Shown here piece by piece: positions 1 through 7,937 of a stretch of DNA of 64,000 nt. Where the stretch lies: the NCBI GenBank assembly GCA_009780035.1, contig WRAU01000006.1, positions 1-64,000 of the forward strand, written 5' to 3'. The stretch comes from Alphaproteobacteria bacterium (GTDB lineage: Bacteria; Pseudomonadota; Alphaproteobacteria; WRAU01; Hepatincolaceae). Each line of letters opens with the position of its first letter. The stretch's first letter is position 1. The notes beneath the pieces were generated by a model, which saw only the letters and a program-made list of their open reading frames with translations, did not search any database and was not told the origin of the DNA. Made by a program: the position numbers and the translations under genes.

Positions 1-73
1 GGACCCAAGACGAGCCGGACAATAACCTACTGCTTGAGAAGGCAGTTGCTCTAATTTTGTTGAGCTATATTAG
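1..73 (-). pseudogene. decayed tRNA-Arg copy (tandem duplicate, cut by window edge)
   Basis: The minus strand is closely similar to the intact tRNA-Arg at 90-166 in the D arm, anticodon arm and 3' acceptor strand. The anticodon loop has one extra base (eight instead of seven), the T loop has lost the TTCGA core, and the 5' acceptor strand no longer pairs with the 3' strand. It is most simply a dead tandem copy. The 3' end lies at or beyond the window edge. Confidence 0.6.
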
Positions 74-89
74 GGAATTATATTTAGAA

Positions 90-166
90 TGGCGGACCCA
101 AGACGACTCGAACGTCTAACCTACTGCTTAGAAGGCAGTTGCTCTATCCTGTTGAGCTATGGGTCC
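90..166 (-). tRNA. tRNA-Arg(TCT)
   Basis: Cloverleaf read on the minus strand: acceptor GGACCCA pairs with TGGGTCC, anticodon stem ACTGC/GCAGT, loop CTTCTAA with anticodon TCT, a normal TTCGA T loop, discriminator G and an encoded CCA. It reads AGA/AGG codons, which are common in this AT-rich genome. A damaged copy lies directly downstream of it, at the window edge. Confidence 0.93.
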
Positions 167-248
167 CTAATAAGAAATGTTTCTTTTATAGAAGACTGCC
201 TAACAATCACAAGAATAATAGCAATATTTTATAAAATAGTCAAACAAA

Positions 249-349
249 AATTAAATATCTTGTTTTTTATGTTGTTGCTTAGTCCCTTATATATGCTTAT
301 ATGCTACAGGACAAAGCTCCTAATAAAAACTCCAATATATTTAAATTTT
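249..349. repeat. imperfect palindromic element, family Q copy 1
   Basis: The outer arms are AT-rich and roughly complementary around a core containing ATGCTACAGGACAAAG, which recurs almost unchanged in the copy at 4991-5086. It lies between tRNA-Arg and plsY and can fold into a long hairpin. I see no gene in this 215-base gap. Confidence 0.5.
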
Positions 350-381
350 ATCATATTTTTGGATTGCTATGCTGTTATTTC

Positions 382-978
382 TTACTTCCTAAAACTAATT
401 TTACTTTCTGTTCCCTGCAGCAGTCTTTTAATATTTTCCCTATGTTTATAAATAATTAACACGGCAATAACTATTGCAACATAAAACAAAGGTTCATCTA
501 AAAAATAAGCAGCGATAGGAAAAACAATTACAGATACTACTGCAGCAAGTGAAGAGTATCTTGTGGGAATAGCCACAAACAGCCAAACAATTCCGCAAAT
601 TAAAAATAGCAGGGGATCAAATGCTAATATTGTGCCGAAAAAAGTAGCAACGCCTTTACCGCCCTTAAATTTCAGCCAAATTGGATACATGTGTCCTACT
701 ATGGCAAGCAATCCAGCAATTGCCGCAAAATCATCAGTTAAATTAAGGTAATATCTGGTTATAAGAATTGCAATTGCTCCTTTAAAAGAATCTAAAAGCA
801 AGGTGCAGAAAGCTAAGCCTTTAGATCCCGACCGCAATACATTAGTTGCCCCAATGTTGCCAGAGCCGATAGTTCTAATATCAATGCCCTTGAATAGCTT
901 GACCAAAATATATCCATAAGGAAGTGAGCCTAGTATGTAAGAGTAAACAATAACTATCATTAAGTAATCGGAATCCAT
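382..978 (-). CDS. plsY: glycerol-3-phosphate acyltransferase PlsY
   Basis: This inner-membrane enzyme transfers an acyl group from acyl-phosphate to glycerol-3-phosphate, the first step of phospholipid synthesis. The 198-aa protein has the expected length, several membrane segments, and the family motifs: a GSLPYGY start, GSGNIGATNV near residue 37-46, a GHMYPIWLKFKGGKGVAT block and a later region near the fifth helix. The ATG is preceded by an AGAGG ribosome site. It ends with TAA. It is followed on the same strand by tRNA-Arg, and a palindromic repeat element separates the two. Confidence 0.95.
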   Translation of the reverse strand: MDSDYLMIVIVYSYILGSLPYGYILVKLFKGIDIRTIGSGNIGATNVLRSGSKGLAFCTLLLDSFKGAIAILITRYYLNLTDDFAAIAGLLAIVGHMYPIWLKFKGGKGVATFFGTILAFDPLLFLICGIVWLFVAIPTRYSSLAAVVSVIVFPIAAYFLDEPLFYVAIVIAVLIIYKHRENIKRLLQGTESKISFRK

Positions 979-1003
979 TTCAACCTCTTTAACTTTTGGT
1001 CTT

Positions 1004-1070
1004 TTTTAACTTAACTTCATTAAGTTAGAACCAAGTTTAGTCGTATCACCCCAAAGGGGATACTCCAGTT
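1004..1070 (+). repeat. dispersed repeat, family R copy 1
   Basis: A stretch with TTAGTCGTATCACCCC and AAAGGGGATACTC recurs in reverse orientation near 38455-38520. It contains a short CCCC/GGGG hairpin. Function unknown. Confidence 0.45.
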
Positions 1071-1185
1071 TAAATTTTGCGGTTTGCTTTTTTATTCTAT
1101 CGCTGCAATACTCATGTATTCAATATACTACACTATCCAGGCAACTCAAGATAGAAAAGCAAAAATCCTTAAAATTTATTATATT
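1071..1185. repeat. imperfect palindromic element, family Q copy 2
   Basis: Left arm beginning TAAATTTTGCGG and right arm ending CCTTAAAATTTA are imperfectly complementary, with a CATGTATT core as in other copies. It lies between plsY and ruvX and could act as a transcript-end hairpin. Confidence 0.5.
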
Positions 1186-1195
1186 GCTTTTAAAT

Positions 1196-1633
1196 TTAGT
1201 ATAAAGCATTATTTAATTTATCCAAAAATATTTGTAAAAACCAGGCAGCAGCTTGCGAATCTATATCTTGTTTTTTATTTTTAATCATTTTTGTAGAGAA
1301 TCGTTCATCTTGAAAAAATATAGGGATATCTATATGTTTTAATAGCTCGTTGGCAAAGTCTTTAATTGACTGTGTTCTTTCGTTCAAACTGCCGTCGCCG
1401 TCGTAGGGAAAGCCAACCACAAGGGCGAAAATATCTTCGCGGGAAATTATTTTCTGCAAAAGAGTAATATCATCTTTAAATTTGGTTCTTTTGATAGTTT
1501 TTAAAGGAAAAGCAAGAAGCAAATTGGCATCGCTGGTGGCAAGCCCTAAGTTGTTTTTACTTACATCAAGAGACAGCAATCTTTGATTTTTTTTAATATG
1601 ATTTTTAATATAAGATAACTCTGCAACAATCAT
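1196..1633 (-). CDS. ruvX: RuvX/YqgF-family RNase H-like nuclease
   Basis: The 145-aa protein matches the YqgF/RuvX family, which processes the 5' end of pre-16S rRNA in E. coli and has a Holliday-junction-resolvase fold. The first acidic site is in LLSLDVSKNNLGLATSD, where the usual LaiDpG is changed to LSLDVS; the central VVGFPYDGDGSLNERTQ and the late FFQDERFST motif are typical. The ATG follows an AGGAA site. The gene diverges from gatC, with only 75 bases between them. Confidence 0.88.
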   Translation of the reverse strand: MIVAELSYIKNHIKKNQRLLSLDVSKNNLGLATSDANLLLAFPLKTIKRTKFKDDITLLQKIISREDIFALVVGFPYDGDGSLNERTQSIKDFANELLKHIDIPIFFQDERFSTKMIKNKKQDIDSQAAAWFLQIFLDKLNNALY

Positions 1634-1708
1634 GAGGATTCCTATTTGTTTTTCTTTGTATTTTTTATTATAATAAGGAAATAATTATTAAAAAAGGAAA
1701 TTAATTTC

Positions 1709-2008
1709 ATGAAAAATGTGGATCTTGAACGATTAATTCGGCTGACTAATATCGAGGTTGAAAGTGAAATTTTAGAAAAATTTTCGGAATCTGTAAAAAA
1801 CATTTTAACATGGACGGAAGAGCTGCAAACTGTTGATACCGCAAATGTAGATCCTATGTTCAGCGTGTTTGATATACTCAACAAAGGCTTAGAGAATCTA
1901 CGGGTTGATGAGGTAAATGACGGCAATATGCGGGAACAGGTTTTATTGAATGCTCCTGATAAAAACGATATGTTTATTTGCGTGCCAAAGGTGATAGATC
2001 AAGAATAG
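1709..2008 (+). CDS. gatC: Asp-tRNA(Asn)/Glu-tRNA(Gln) amidotransferase subunit C
   Basis: A 99-aa small subunit that stabilises GatA on GatB. It has the typical start (VDLERLIRLTNIEV, a form of the conserved helix) and the DVLRED-like C-terminal segment in LRVDEVNDGN. It is the first gene of a tight gatC-gatA-gatB operon, with 9 bases before gatA, and ends in TAG. Together with the next two genes it makes Gln-tRNA and/or Asn-tRNA by transamidation, replacing direct charging. Confidence 0.93.
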   Translation: MKNVDLERLIRLTNIEVESEILEKFSESVKNILTWTEELQTVDTANVDPMFSVFDILNKGLENLRVDEVNDGNMREQVLLNAPDKNDMFICVPKVIDQE

Positions 2009-2017
2009 GAAAAATCC

Positions 2018-3499
2018 ATGAGTTTGTTAAAATTAAGTGTTAAAGAGGCTGCCAGTAAACTAAAGGCTAAAGAAATTAGCTCGGTAGAACTAGTAAAAAC
2101 CTATATAGAATCCTCAAATAAAGCGGATAGCTTAAATATTTATATTACTAAAACTTTTGATATGGCAATGGAACAGGCTGCACAGTCGGATGCTAGACGC
2201 AGTAAAGGTTCAGCACTTAGCGATATTGACGGCATTCCCATCGGCGTTAAAGATATTTTCTTAACAGAAGGCGTTAAAACTACCAATGCCTCAAAATTTT
2301 TAGAAAATTTTGTTGCTCCTTACGAATCTACAATAACAAAAAATCTTTTAAATGCCGGCTATATTTGTATGGGTAAATTAAATATGGATGAATTCGCTAT
2401 GGGTTCAGCAAATTTAACCTCGCATTTTGGAGCAGTAATTAACCCTTGGGAATTGGAAGATGGTAAAAATAGAGTTCCTGGCGGGTCTTCTGGCGGATCT
2501 TCTGCTGCTGTAGCGGCAAGAGCAGTTCCAATAGCTTTAGGAACAGATACCGGCGGATCTATTCGCCAGCCTGCAAGTTTCTGCGGTTTAGTGGGTATGA
2601 AACCAACTTATGGTGTATGCTCACGCTATGGTATTATAGCTTTTGCATCTAGCTTAGATCAAGCAGGATTGTTAAGCCGCGATGTTTACGATAATGCTAT
2701 GGTTTTAAACCATATGGCAGGGTATGATGAAAAAGATTCTTCCATGATAAAATTTAATAAGCAAGATTTTCTATCTAAAATCGGGCAGTCTATAAAAGGA
2801 GTTAAAGTTGGGATTCCTAAAGAATATTCTTCAGATATTCTATCAAAAGAAATTAAAGATTATTGGAAGCAAGCAGCTAAAGCCCTAGAGAGCGAGGGAG
2901 CAGAAATTATAGATATATCTTTGCCGCATACCCAATATGCACTGGCAGTTTACTATATGGTTGCCCCTAGTGAGGCTTATTCTAATTTAGCAAGATTCGA
3001 TGGAATCCGCTATGGTGAACGCACAGAAGGCGCAGATTTAGCAGATACTTATAAAAAATCACGCAGAGACGGCTGGGGAGAAGAAGTTAAACGCAGAATT
3101 CTTATTGGCAGCTATAATCTTATGACTGAAAATTTCGGCAAATATGTGCAGGCAGCTAAAATTAGAAGATTAATCGCTAACGATTTTATTGAAGCCTTTA
3201 AGCAGGTAGATGTAATTTTAACGCCAACTACCACATCACCAGCTTTTGCCATTGATGAAAAACCAAGCAATCCTATTGAAATGTATTATAATGATTTATT
3301 TACGGTAACTGCAAATTTAGCAGGACTGCCGGCTATAAGTATTCCTGTAGGGCTTTCGCAAAGTGGGCTGCCCGTAGGAATGCAGCTGATTGGCAATTAT
3401 TTTAAAGAAGCCGACCTTTATGCTTACTCTTACACCCTAGAGCAAAAGATGCCATTCTCTCATGTTTCTTCTTTTGTTAGAAAACATAACTTAAATTAA
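2018..3499 (+). CDS. gatA: Asp-tRNA(Asn)/Glu-tRNA(Gln) amidotransferase subunit A
   Basis: The 493-aa amidase-signature subunit frees ammonia from glutamine for GatB. The Ser-cisSer-Lys triad is visible: Lys78 in GIPIGVKDIF, the cis-Ser in the GGSSGGSSAAVAA segment near residues 155-167 and the nucleophilic Ser in GTDTGGSIRQPAS near 175-187. Length is normal for the family. The ATG is 9 bases after gatC and the gene is followed 12 bases later by gatB. Trp codons are TGG. Confidence 0.97.
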   Translation: MSLLKLSVKEAASKLKAKEISSVELVKTYIESSNKADSLNIYITKTFDMAMEQAAQSDARRSKGSALSDIDGIPIGVKDIFLTEGVKTTNASKFLENFVAPYESTITKNLLNAGYICMGKLNMDEFAMGSANLTSHFGAVINPWELEDGKNRVPGGSSGGSSAAVAARAVPIALGTDTGGSIRQPASFCGLVGMKPTYGVCSRYGIIAFASSLDQAGLLSRDVYDNAMVLNHMAGYDEKDSSMIKFNKQDFLSKIGQSIKGVKVGIPKEYSSDILSKEIKDYWKQAAKALESEGAEIIDISLPHTQYALAVYYMVAPSEAYSNLARFDGIRYGERTEGADLADTYKKSRRDGWGEEVKRRILIGSYNLMTENFGKYVQAAKIRRLIANDFIEAFKQVDVILTPTTTSPAFAIDEKPSNPIEMYYNDLFTVTANLAGLPAISIPVGLSQSGLPVGMQLIGNYFKEADLYAYSYTLEQKMPFSHVSSFVRKHNLN

Positions 3500-3511
3500 A
3501 AGGAAAGCAGC

Positions 3512-4993
3512 ATGACTAATTTAATTGAGGGTAAAACAGGTTTTTGGGAAGTAGTAATTGGGCTTGAAACTCATGCCCAAATTATTTCAAAATCAAAATT
3601 ATTTTCTGGCAGTTCAACGCTTTTTGGCAGCTCACCTAATACTCATGTTTCTTTTATAGATGCAGGAATGCCGGGAGTTTTGCCGCGCCCTAATCAATTT
3701 TGCATAGAGCAGGCAGTTAAAACCGGATTAGCATTAGACGGCGAAATTAATTTAACATCTTATTTTGATAGAAAACATTATTTCTATCCTGATCTTCCTT
3801 TCGGCTATCAAATTACCCAATTTTACAAGCCGATTATGGAGCATGGTAAAATGCTGATAGAACTGGAAGACGGCACTGCAAAATTTATTGGCATTACAAG
3901 ACTTCATATAGAGCAAGATGCTGGAAAGCTATTGCACGAACATCATCCAAATAAAAGTTTTGTAGATTTAAACAGAGCAGGTGTGGGTTTAATGGAAATA
4001 GTTAGCGAACCCGATATTCGCTCAAAACTTGAGGCAGCAACTTATGTTAGTAATTTAAGAACACTGCTGCGGGCAATCGGCACTTGCGATGGCAATATGG
4101 AAGAAGGCTCACTGCGGTGTGATATTAATATTTCAGTTAGAAAATCGGGTGAAGATTATCGCACACGCGTGGAAGTTAAAAATGTTAATTCCATAAAATT
4201 TTTGCAGCAGGCTATAGATTTTGAAGTAGAGCGTCAAATTGCCGTTTGGGAAGATGGTGGTGAGGTAGTTCAAGAAACTAAACTTTTTGACCCATCTACT
4301 GGAAAAACTTTTTCTTTAAGAAAAAAAGAAGACGCCGGCGGCTATAGATATGTAAGAGACCCGGATATTCTGCCGTTGATACTAGAATCCACATATGTAG
4401 AAAAAATTAGAGAATCGCTGCCGGAATTACCGCAGGCTAAAAAAGAAAGGTTTATTGCTGAATATTCTTTAACATCATATGAGGCGAATATTTTAACTAT
4501 TGATGCAGAAATATCAGCTTTCTTTGAAAAAACTCTAATTAAAGAAGATAGAAGCATTAGAAACCCTAAGATGGCTGCTAATTGGATAACTACGAATTTA
4601 TTTGCTTTGCTTAAAGAAGAAGGAATCAAAATAGGAGAATCTAAAATTTCTGCAGAACAATTAGGCGGAATGATAGATTTAATTGAGGAAGAAATTATTT
4701 CTTCTAAAATTGCAAAAGAAGTTTTTGAAACTATGTGGACTGATGCAAATTTTTTTGGCAAACCTCCACTATTAATTGTAGAAGCAAAAGGGCTTAAACA
4801 AATTACCGATAACACAGAAATTTCAGCCCTAGTAGATAAACTGTGTGAAGAAAATATGGATAAAATAGAGCAAATTAAATCCGGCAAAGATAAACTTTTA
4901 GGCTGGTTTGTAGGGCAGATAATGAAAGAAACCGGAGGAAAGGCTAATCCTGAGGTTGTAAATACCTTGCTTCATAAAAAAATAACTGGGTAA
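3512..4993 (+). CDS. gatB: Asp-tRNA(Asn)/Glu-tRNA(Gln) amidotransferase subunit B
   Basis: The 493-aa subunit binds mischarged tRNA, activates its side chain with ATP and amidates it. The GLETHAQ motif near residue 17, the HYFYPDLPFGYQITQ block, SLRCDINISVR and VEVKNVNS are all family signatures. The C-terminal helical tail (GatB/YqeY domain) is complete. An AGGAAAG site precedes the ATG. It ends in TAA and is followed by a Q-family palindrome that may serve as the operon's end hairpin. Confidence 0.97.
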   Translation: MTNLIEGKTGFWEVVIGLETHAQIISKSKLFSGSSTLFGSSPNTHVSFIDAGMPGVLPRPNQFCIEQAVKTGLALDGEINLTSYFDRKHYFYPDLPFGYQITQFYKPIMEHGKMLIELEDGTAKFIGITRLHIEQDAGKLLHEHHPNKSFVDLNRAGVGLMEIVSEPDIRSKLEAATYVSNLRTLLRAIGTCDGNMEEGSLRCDINISVRKSGEDYRTRVEVKNVNSIKFLQQAIDFEVERQIAVWEDGGEVVQETKLFDPSTGKTFSLRKKEDAGGYRYVRDPDILPLILESTYVEKIRESLPELPQAKKERFIAEYSLTSYEANILTIDAEISAFFEKTLIKEDRSIRNPKMAANWITTNLFALLKEEGIKIGESKISAEQLGGMIDLIEEEIISSKIAKEVFETMWTDANFFGKPPLLIVEAKGLKQITDNTEISALVDKLCEENMDKIEQIKSGKDKLLGWFVGQIMKETGGKANPEVVNTLLHKKITG

Positions 4994-5086
4994 TTTTTGG
5001 TCTTTTTGGATTTCTATTCATAAATTTTGAAAGGGTATGCTACAGGACAAAACTTTTAAATATAAATCAAAAAAATCCTCAAAATT
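4991..5086. repeat. imperfect palindromic element, family Q copy 3
   Basis: Arms TAATTTTTGGTC... and ...CCTCAAAATTA pair imperfectly around a core with TATGCTACAGGACAAAA, shared with copy 1. It starts at the gatB stop codon. The remaining 235 bases up to tRNA-Ser hold no gene that I can see. Confidence 0.55.
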
Positions 5087-5321
5087 ATTGAAAAGTTTTA
5101 GAAGTATTAAATTTTAACAATTTTTAAAAAAGTAGTTGAATAAGTTTAGGATTCCTTATATACTTAGATAGTCTCTGTTTTGGTGAGTGTTTAAAAAGTG
5201 AAGTTTTCTCTTCTTATAATTTACAAAACCCGCCTCGCGTAGAGTTAGGTTTAGTTTTTTGATTGGAAACTGAATAAATAATTAAAGTTTTGCAGTTTGT
5301 TAAAACTGCTAAGCTAAATAA

Positions 5322-5411
5322 GGATAGATGGCCGAGTGGCTGAAGGCGCGCCCCTGCTAAGGGCGTATTGGAGAAATCCAATCGAGGGTTCGAATCCCTC
5401 TCTGTCCGCCA
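5322..5411 (+). tRNA. tRNA-Ser(GCT)
   Basis: A 90-base type-II tRNA: acceptor GGATAGA/TCTGTCC (one G-U pair), anticodon loop CTGCTAA with anticodon GCT, a long variable arm (TATTGGAGAAATCCAATC), T loop GTTCGAATC and encoded CCA. It reads AGC/AGT. Confidence 0.95.
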
Positions 5412-5508
5412 TTTGACAACACTAATGGAAAAAAGAATTATTATAAAAATATAGTTCTAATCTAAACTAGAGAAATGTTTTTTATTTAAAAAAGAGATAA
5501 TAAAACTT

Positions 5509-6255
5509 ATGATTATAAAAGTATCCAATAGTGTAAAAAATATCGCAGTAAAATACACAATTTTATCAGTTTTTTTTGTTTTTTTATTATCTTTCAGCGC
5601 ATATGCAGCTCCAAAAACTGCGAATAATTATATATATCTGCAGGTTAATCAGGTTCAGCATGTTGGAACTATGGTAGATCAAACTGCTTGGGTGCCAGAT
5701 CTTCAAACCAACGGAGTTAATCAAACCAACTCTAGTATTACTTTCAGACTTTTTGAGCCGAATTTTATGTCTAATTTTCTTGTAGGCTATATGATTGCTG
5801 GTAAGTATGGGGTAGAGATGGAATATGCTTCTTATGATTTATTCGCTTATAAAGTTAATGGAGAGTTAGCTAGCAATGCTAATATTGTTAATTCTAATGT
5901 TCGTTTAGAATATGTTTTCTTTAATTTTAGACAAGATTTTTATGAATATAAGGATATTAATGTATTTTATAAAATAGGATTCGGTTTTGTGCAGCCGAAT
6001 TTTGCCAACCAAATGGTTGACGGTGGTGCTAATTTAGATTATGGCATAGCTGGATCTATTGGCGGCTATTATGCCCTTACAGATCATATTGACCTTGAGG
6101 TTTCTTATAAACTTTTAGGTAATTATGCCCGCCGTCAAGAATTATATTCACTAGGATACGAAGCAAAACATAAAGCTATAGAAAGCAGTATTAACTGGGG
6201 AATTAGATTTAAACTCCATTCTTTAACTAGAAGCAGCGATATAGCAACATATTAA
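5509..6255 (+). CDS. outer-membrane beta-barrel protein
   Basis: The 248-aa protein has a long signal peptide with a hydrophobic stretch around residues 15-31 and a likely cut after SAYA. The rest alternates polar and aromatic/hydrophobic residues, as in small eight-stranded barrels (OmpW/surface-antigen type), and ends in a strand-like segment GIRFKL rather than a terminal Phe. I do not recognise a precise family. It stands alone after tRNA-Ser, with a poor ribosome site (AGAGATAATAAAACTT). Confidence 0.6.
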   Translation: MIIKVSNSVKNIAVKYTILSVFFVFLLSFSAYAAPKTANNYIYLQVNQVQHVGTMVDQTAWVPDLQTNGVNQTNSSITFRLFEPNFMSNFLVGYMIAGKYGVEMEYASYDLFAYKVNGELASNANIVNSNVRLEYVFFNFRQDFYEYKDINVFYKIGFGFVQPNFANQMVDGGANLDYGIAGSIGGYYALTDHIDLEVSYKLLGNYARRQELYSLGYEAKHKAIESSINWGIRFKLHSLTRSSDIATY

Positions 6256-6298
6256 AAGTGAAATTAAAACATATTTTTATGTATTTTCTGTTTTTAGT

Positions 6299-6646
6299 TT
6301 AACCTTTAATAATGCTAATTTTTTCGCCGCTTTTGATAATTTCTGCTAAAACAAATTTTACTAATTTACTATAAAAATAAGAATAAACTTCGCTATCGTG
6401 GTTGTCCCCTTTATCTTCTTCAGAATCATCTTCATAAAAGAAAAATCTAAATTCAAGATAGCCGTTATTTTGCTTTACTTCAAAAAAGCCTTCACTGCCA
6501 TATTTTTCATCATCTAAATTTAGCTCAATTTCTTTGCTTTCTTTAGTTTCAACAATGGTATAATACCAATCGTTTAACTTATCTTTTTTTTCAAGATTCT
6601 CTAAATCGGTTTCCAAACTTTCTAAATCATATTCTATTTTAAACAT
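6299..6646 (-). CDS. small acidic hypothetical protein
   Basis: About 115 aa, very rich in Asp, Glu and Lys, with no signal peptide or membrane segment. It starts at an ATG (MFKIEYD); an in-frame GTG 12 bases upstream is possible but neither has a clear ribosome site. The pattern of beta-strand-like stretches (GFFEVKQNNGYLEFRFFFYED) followed by a C-terminal helix suggests a small alpha/beta fold. No family recognised. It is convergent with the outer-membrane protein gene. Confidence 0.55.
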   Translation of the reverse strand: MFKIEYDLESLETDLENLEKKDKLNDWYYTIVETKESKEIELNLDDEKYGSEGFFEVKQNNGYLEFRFFFYEDDSEEDKGDNHDSEVYSYFYSKLVKFVLAEIIKSGEKISIIKG

Positions 6647-6767
6647 AATAACATCCACAATTATTAATCTTTATTTAATATATAAGACTAAAATCCATAA
6701 TATGCAATAGTAAAAATGCAATTTGCAGAACAGGGGTGATATTAAAACTTATTTATTAAAAGAGCAT

Positions 6768-7865
6768 TTAGTTTATTTCACCAAATTCACCGGGATTTAA
6801 AGCAGTAAATTCATCTGCTTTTAAAGAATACTCTTGTTTTGCAGTTTCTAAGTCTTCCACAGGCTGCAGTCTTTTTTCAGCGGAAAGCTGAAATGTGCCG
6901 AAATGAATTGCTACAGATTTCTTTGCATGCAATAGCTCGTGAATTTTAACTGCATCCTCAGGGCTAGTGTGTCCTTTTCTCATAAAATTATAAGGCATAT
7001 AAGCACCTATTGGTAAAAAAGCTAAATCTATATTGGGAAATTTTTTATGGATTTCTTTAAAAATTTTACCATCTTCATTGCCAAAAGCGGTATCCCCAGC
7101 AAAATAGATAGTTTTACTAGGCGTTTCAACAATAAAACCACCCCAAAGAGCTTTATTCATATCGTTTAAACCCCGCCGAGACCAATGATACGCTTTAGTT
7201 AAGGTGATTTTTAAATTATCAACTTTAACACTTTCATTCCATAAAAGCGGAGCAACCCTAAAATTTTTATTAAGTTTTTTTAATAAATAATCATTCCCTA
7301 CCGGAGTTATTACTAGGGGATTGTCTCTCTTAAGAAGTTTTTCTAAGGTATTGCTATCAAAATGATCGTAATGATCGTGGCTTAGTAAAATAATATCAAT
7401 TTTAGGAAGATTCTCAAATGCTATACCTGGTAAATGCACTCTACGGGGACCAAAAACAAACGCTCCCGCCCGGTTAGAGTAAATAGGATCGGTAATTATA
7501 TTAAGTCCATTGGTTTGAATAAGTACAGTAGAATGATTGATAAAATAATACCTAACCGTATCGCCCTCAACTATAGTTTCTGGAACTGCCTGTTTAACAA
7601 TAATTTCCTCGTTCTGCCATTCTTCCCAAGTTAAATTTTTATCTTTTTTAATGCCAAGCAAATATCCTATGGCTTTCCATATAGAAAAATTGTAATCGCT
7701 GTCATCATCAATGCCGATTCTTTTAAAATGCTCCCCGTCAAAATATTCGTTTTTTTCTCCGTGATAATATGCCGATGCAAATAAGTTTGCCTGATATAAA
7801 ATTGGGCTGATAACTAAGGCAATTACTGCAATTATGCTTAATACAATCATTTTCTTTCTAAACAT
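6768..7865 (-). CDS. membrane-anchored MBL-fold metallo-hydrolase (NAPE-PLD/UlaG-like)
   Basis: 365 aa. An N-terminal hydrophobic anchor (residues 6-30) is followed by a metallo-beta-lactamase fold with the metal motif LSHDHYDHFD, an upstream TDPIYSNRAG strand, the FAGDTAFG Asp ligand and a late VAIHFGTF His. The layout FGPRRVHLPG-LSHDHYDHFD-FAGDT-IHFGTF is that of COG2220 enzymes, including N-acyl-phosphatidylethanolamine phospholipase D-like proteins. The substrate is likely a lipid or phosphoester, by inference. It is divergent from the MscS gene. Confidence 0.8.
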   Translation of the reverse strand: MFRKKMIVLSIIAVIALVISPILYQANLFASAYYHGEKNEYFDGEHFKRIGIDDDSDYNFSIWKAIGYLLGIKKDKNLTWEEWQNEEIIVKQAVPETIVEGDTVRYYFINHSTVLIQTNGLNIITDPIYSNRAGAFVFGPRRVHLPGIAFENLPKIDIILLSHDHYDHFDSNTLEKLLKRDNPLVITPVGNDYLLKKLNKNFRVAPLLWNESVKVDNLKITLTKAYHWSRRGLNDMNKALWGGFIVETPSKTIYFAGDTAFGNEDGKIFKEIHKKFPNIDLAFLPIGAYMPYNFMRKGHTSPEDAVKIHELLHAKKSVAIHFGTFQLSAEKRLQPVEDLETAKQEYSLKADEFTALNPGEFGEIN

Positions 7866-7937
7866 GTTAATCCTGTTGTTTTCGCATTTATTATATAGTA
7901 TATTTCATAAGTAAACTAATGCAAAATATAAAATCCT

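Noticed and set aside
89-451. 120-residue frame across tRNA-Arg
   Set aside because: It reads the reverse of the tRNA and a palindromic repeat; no gene-like content.
5087-5321. Riboswitch or small RNA between gatB and tRNA-Ser
   Set aside because: No convincing stem or known motif beyond the palindromic element and AT-rich filler.
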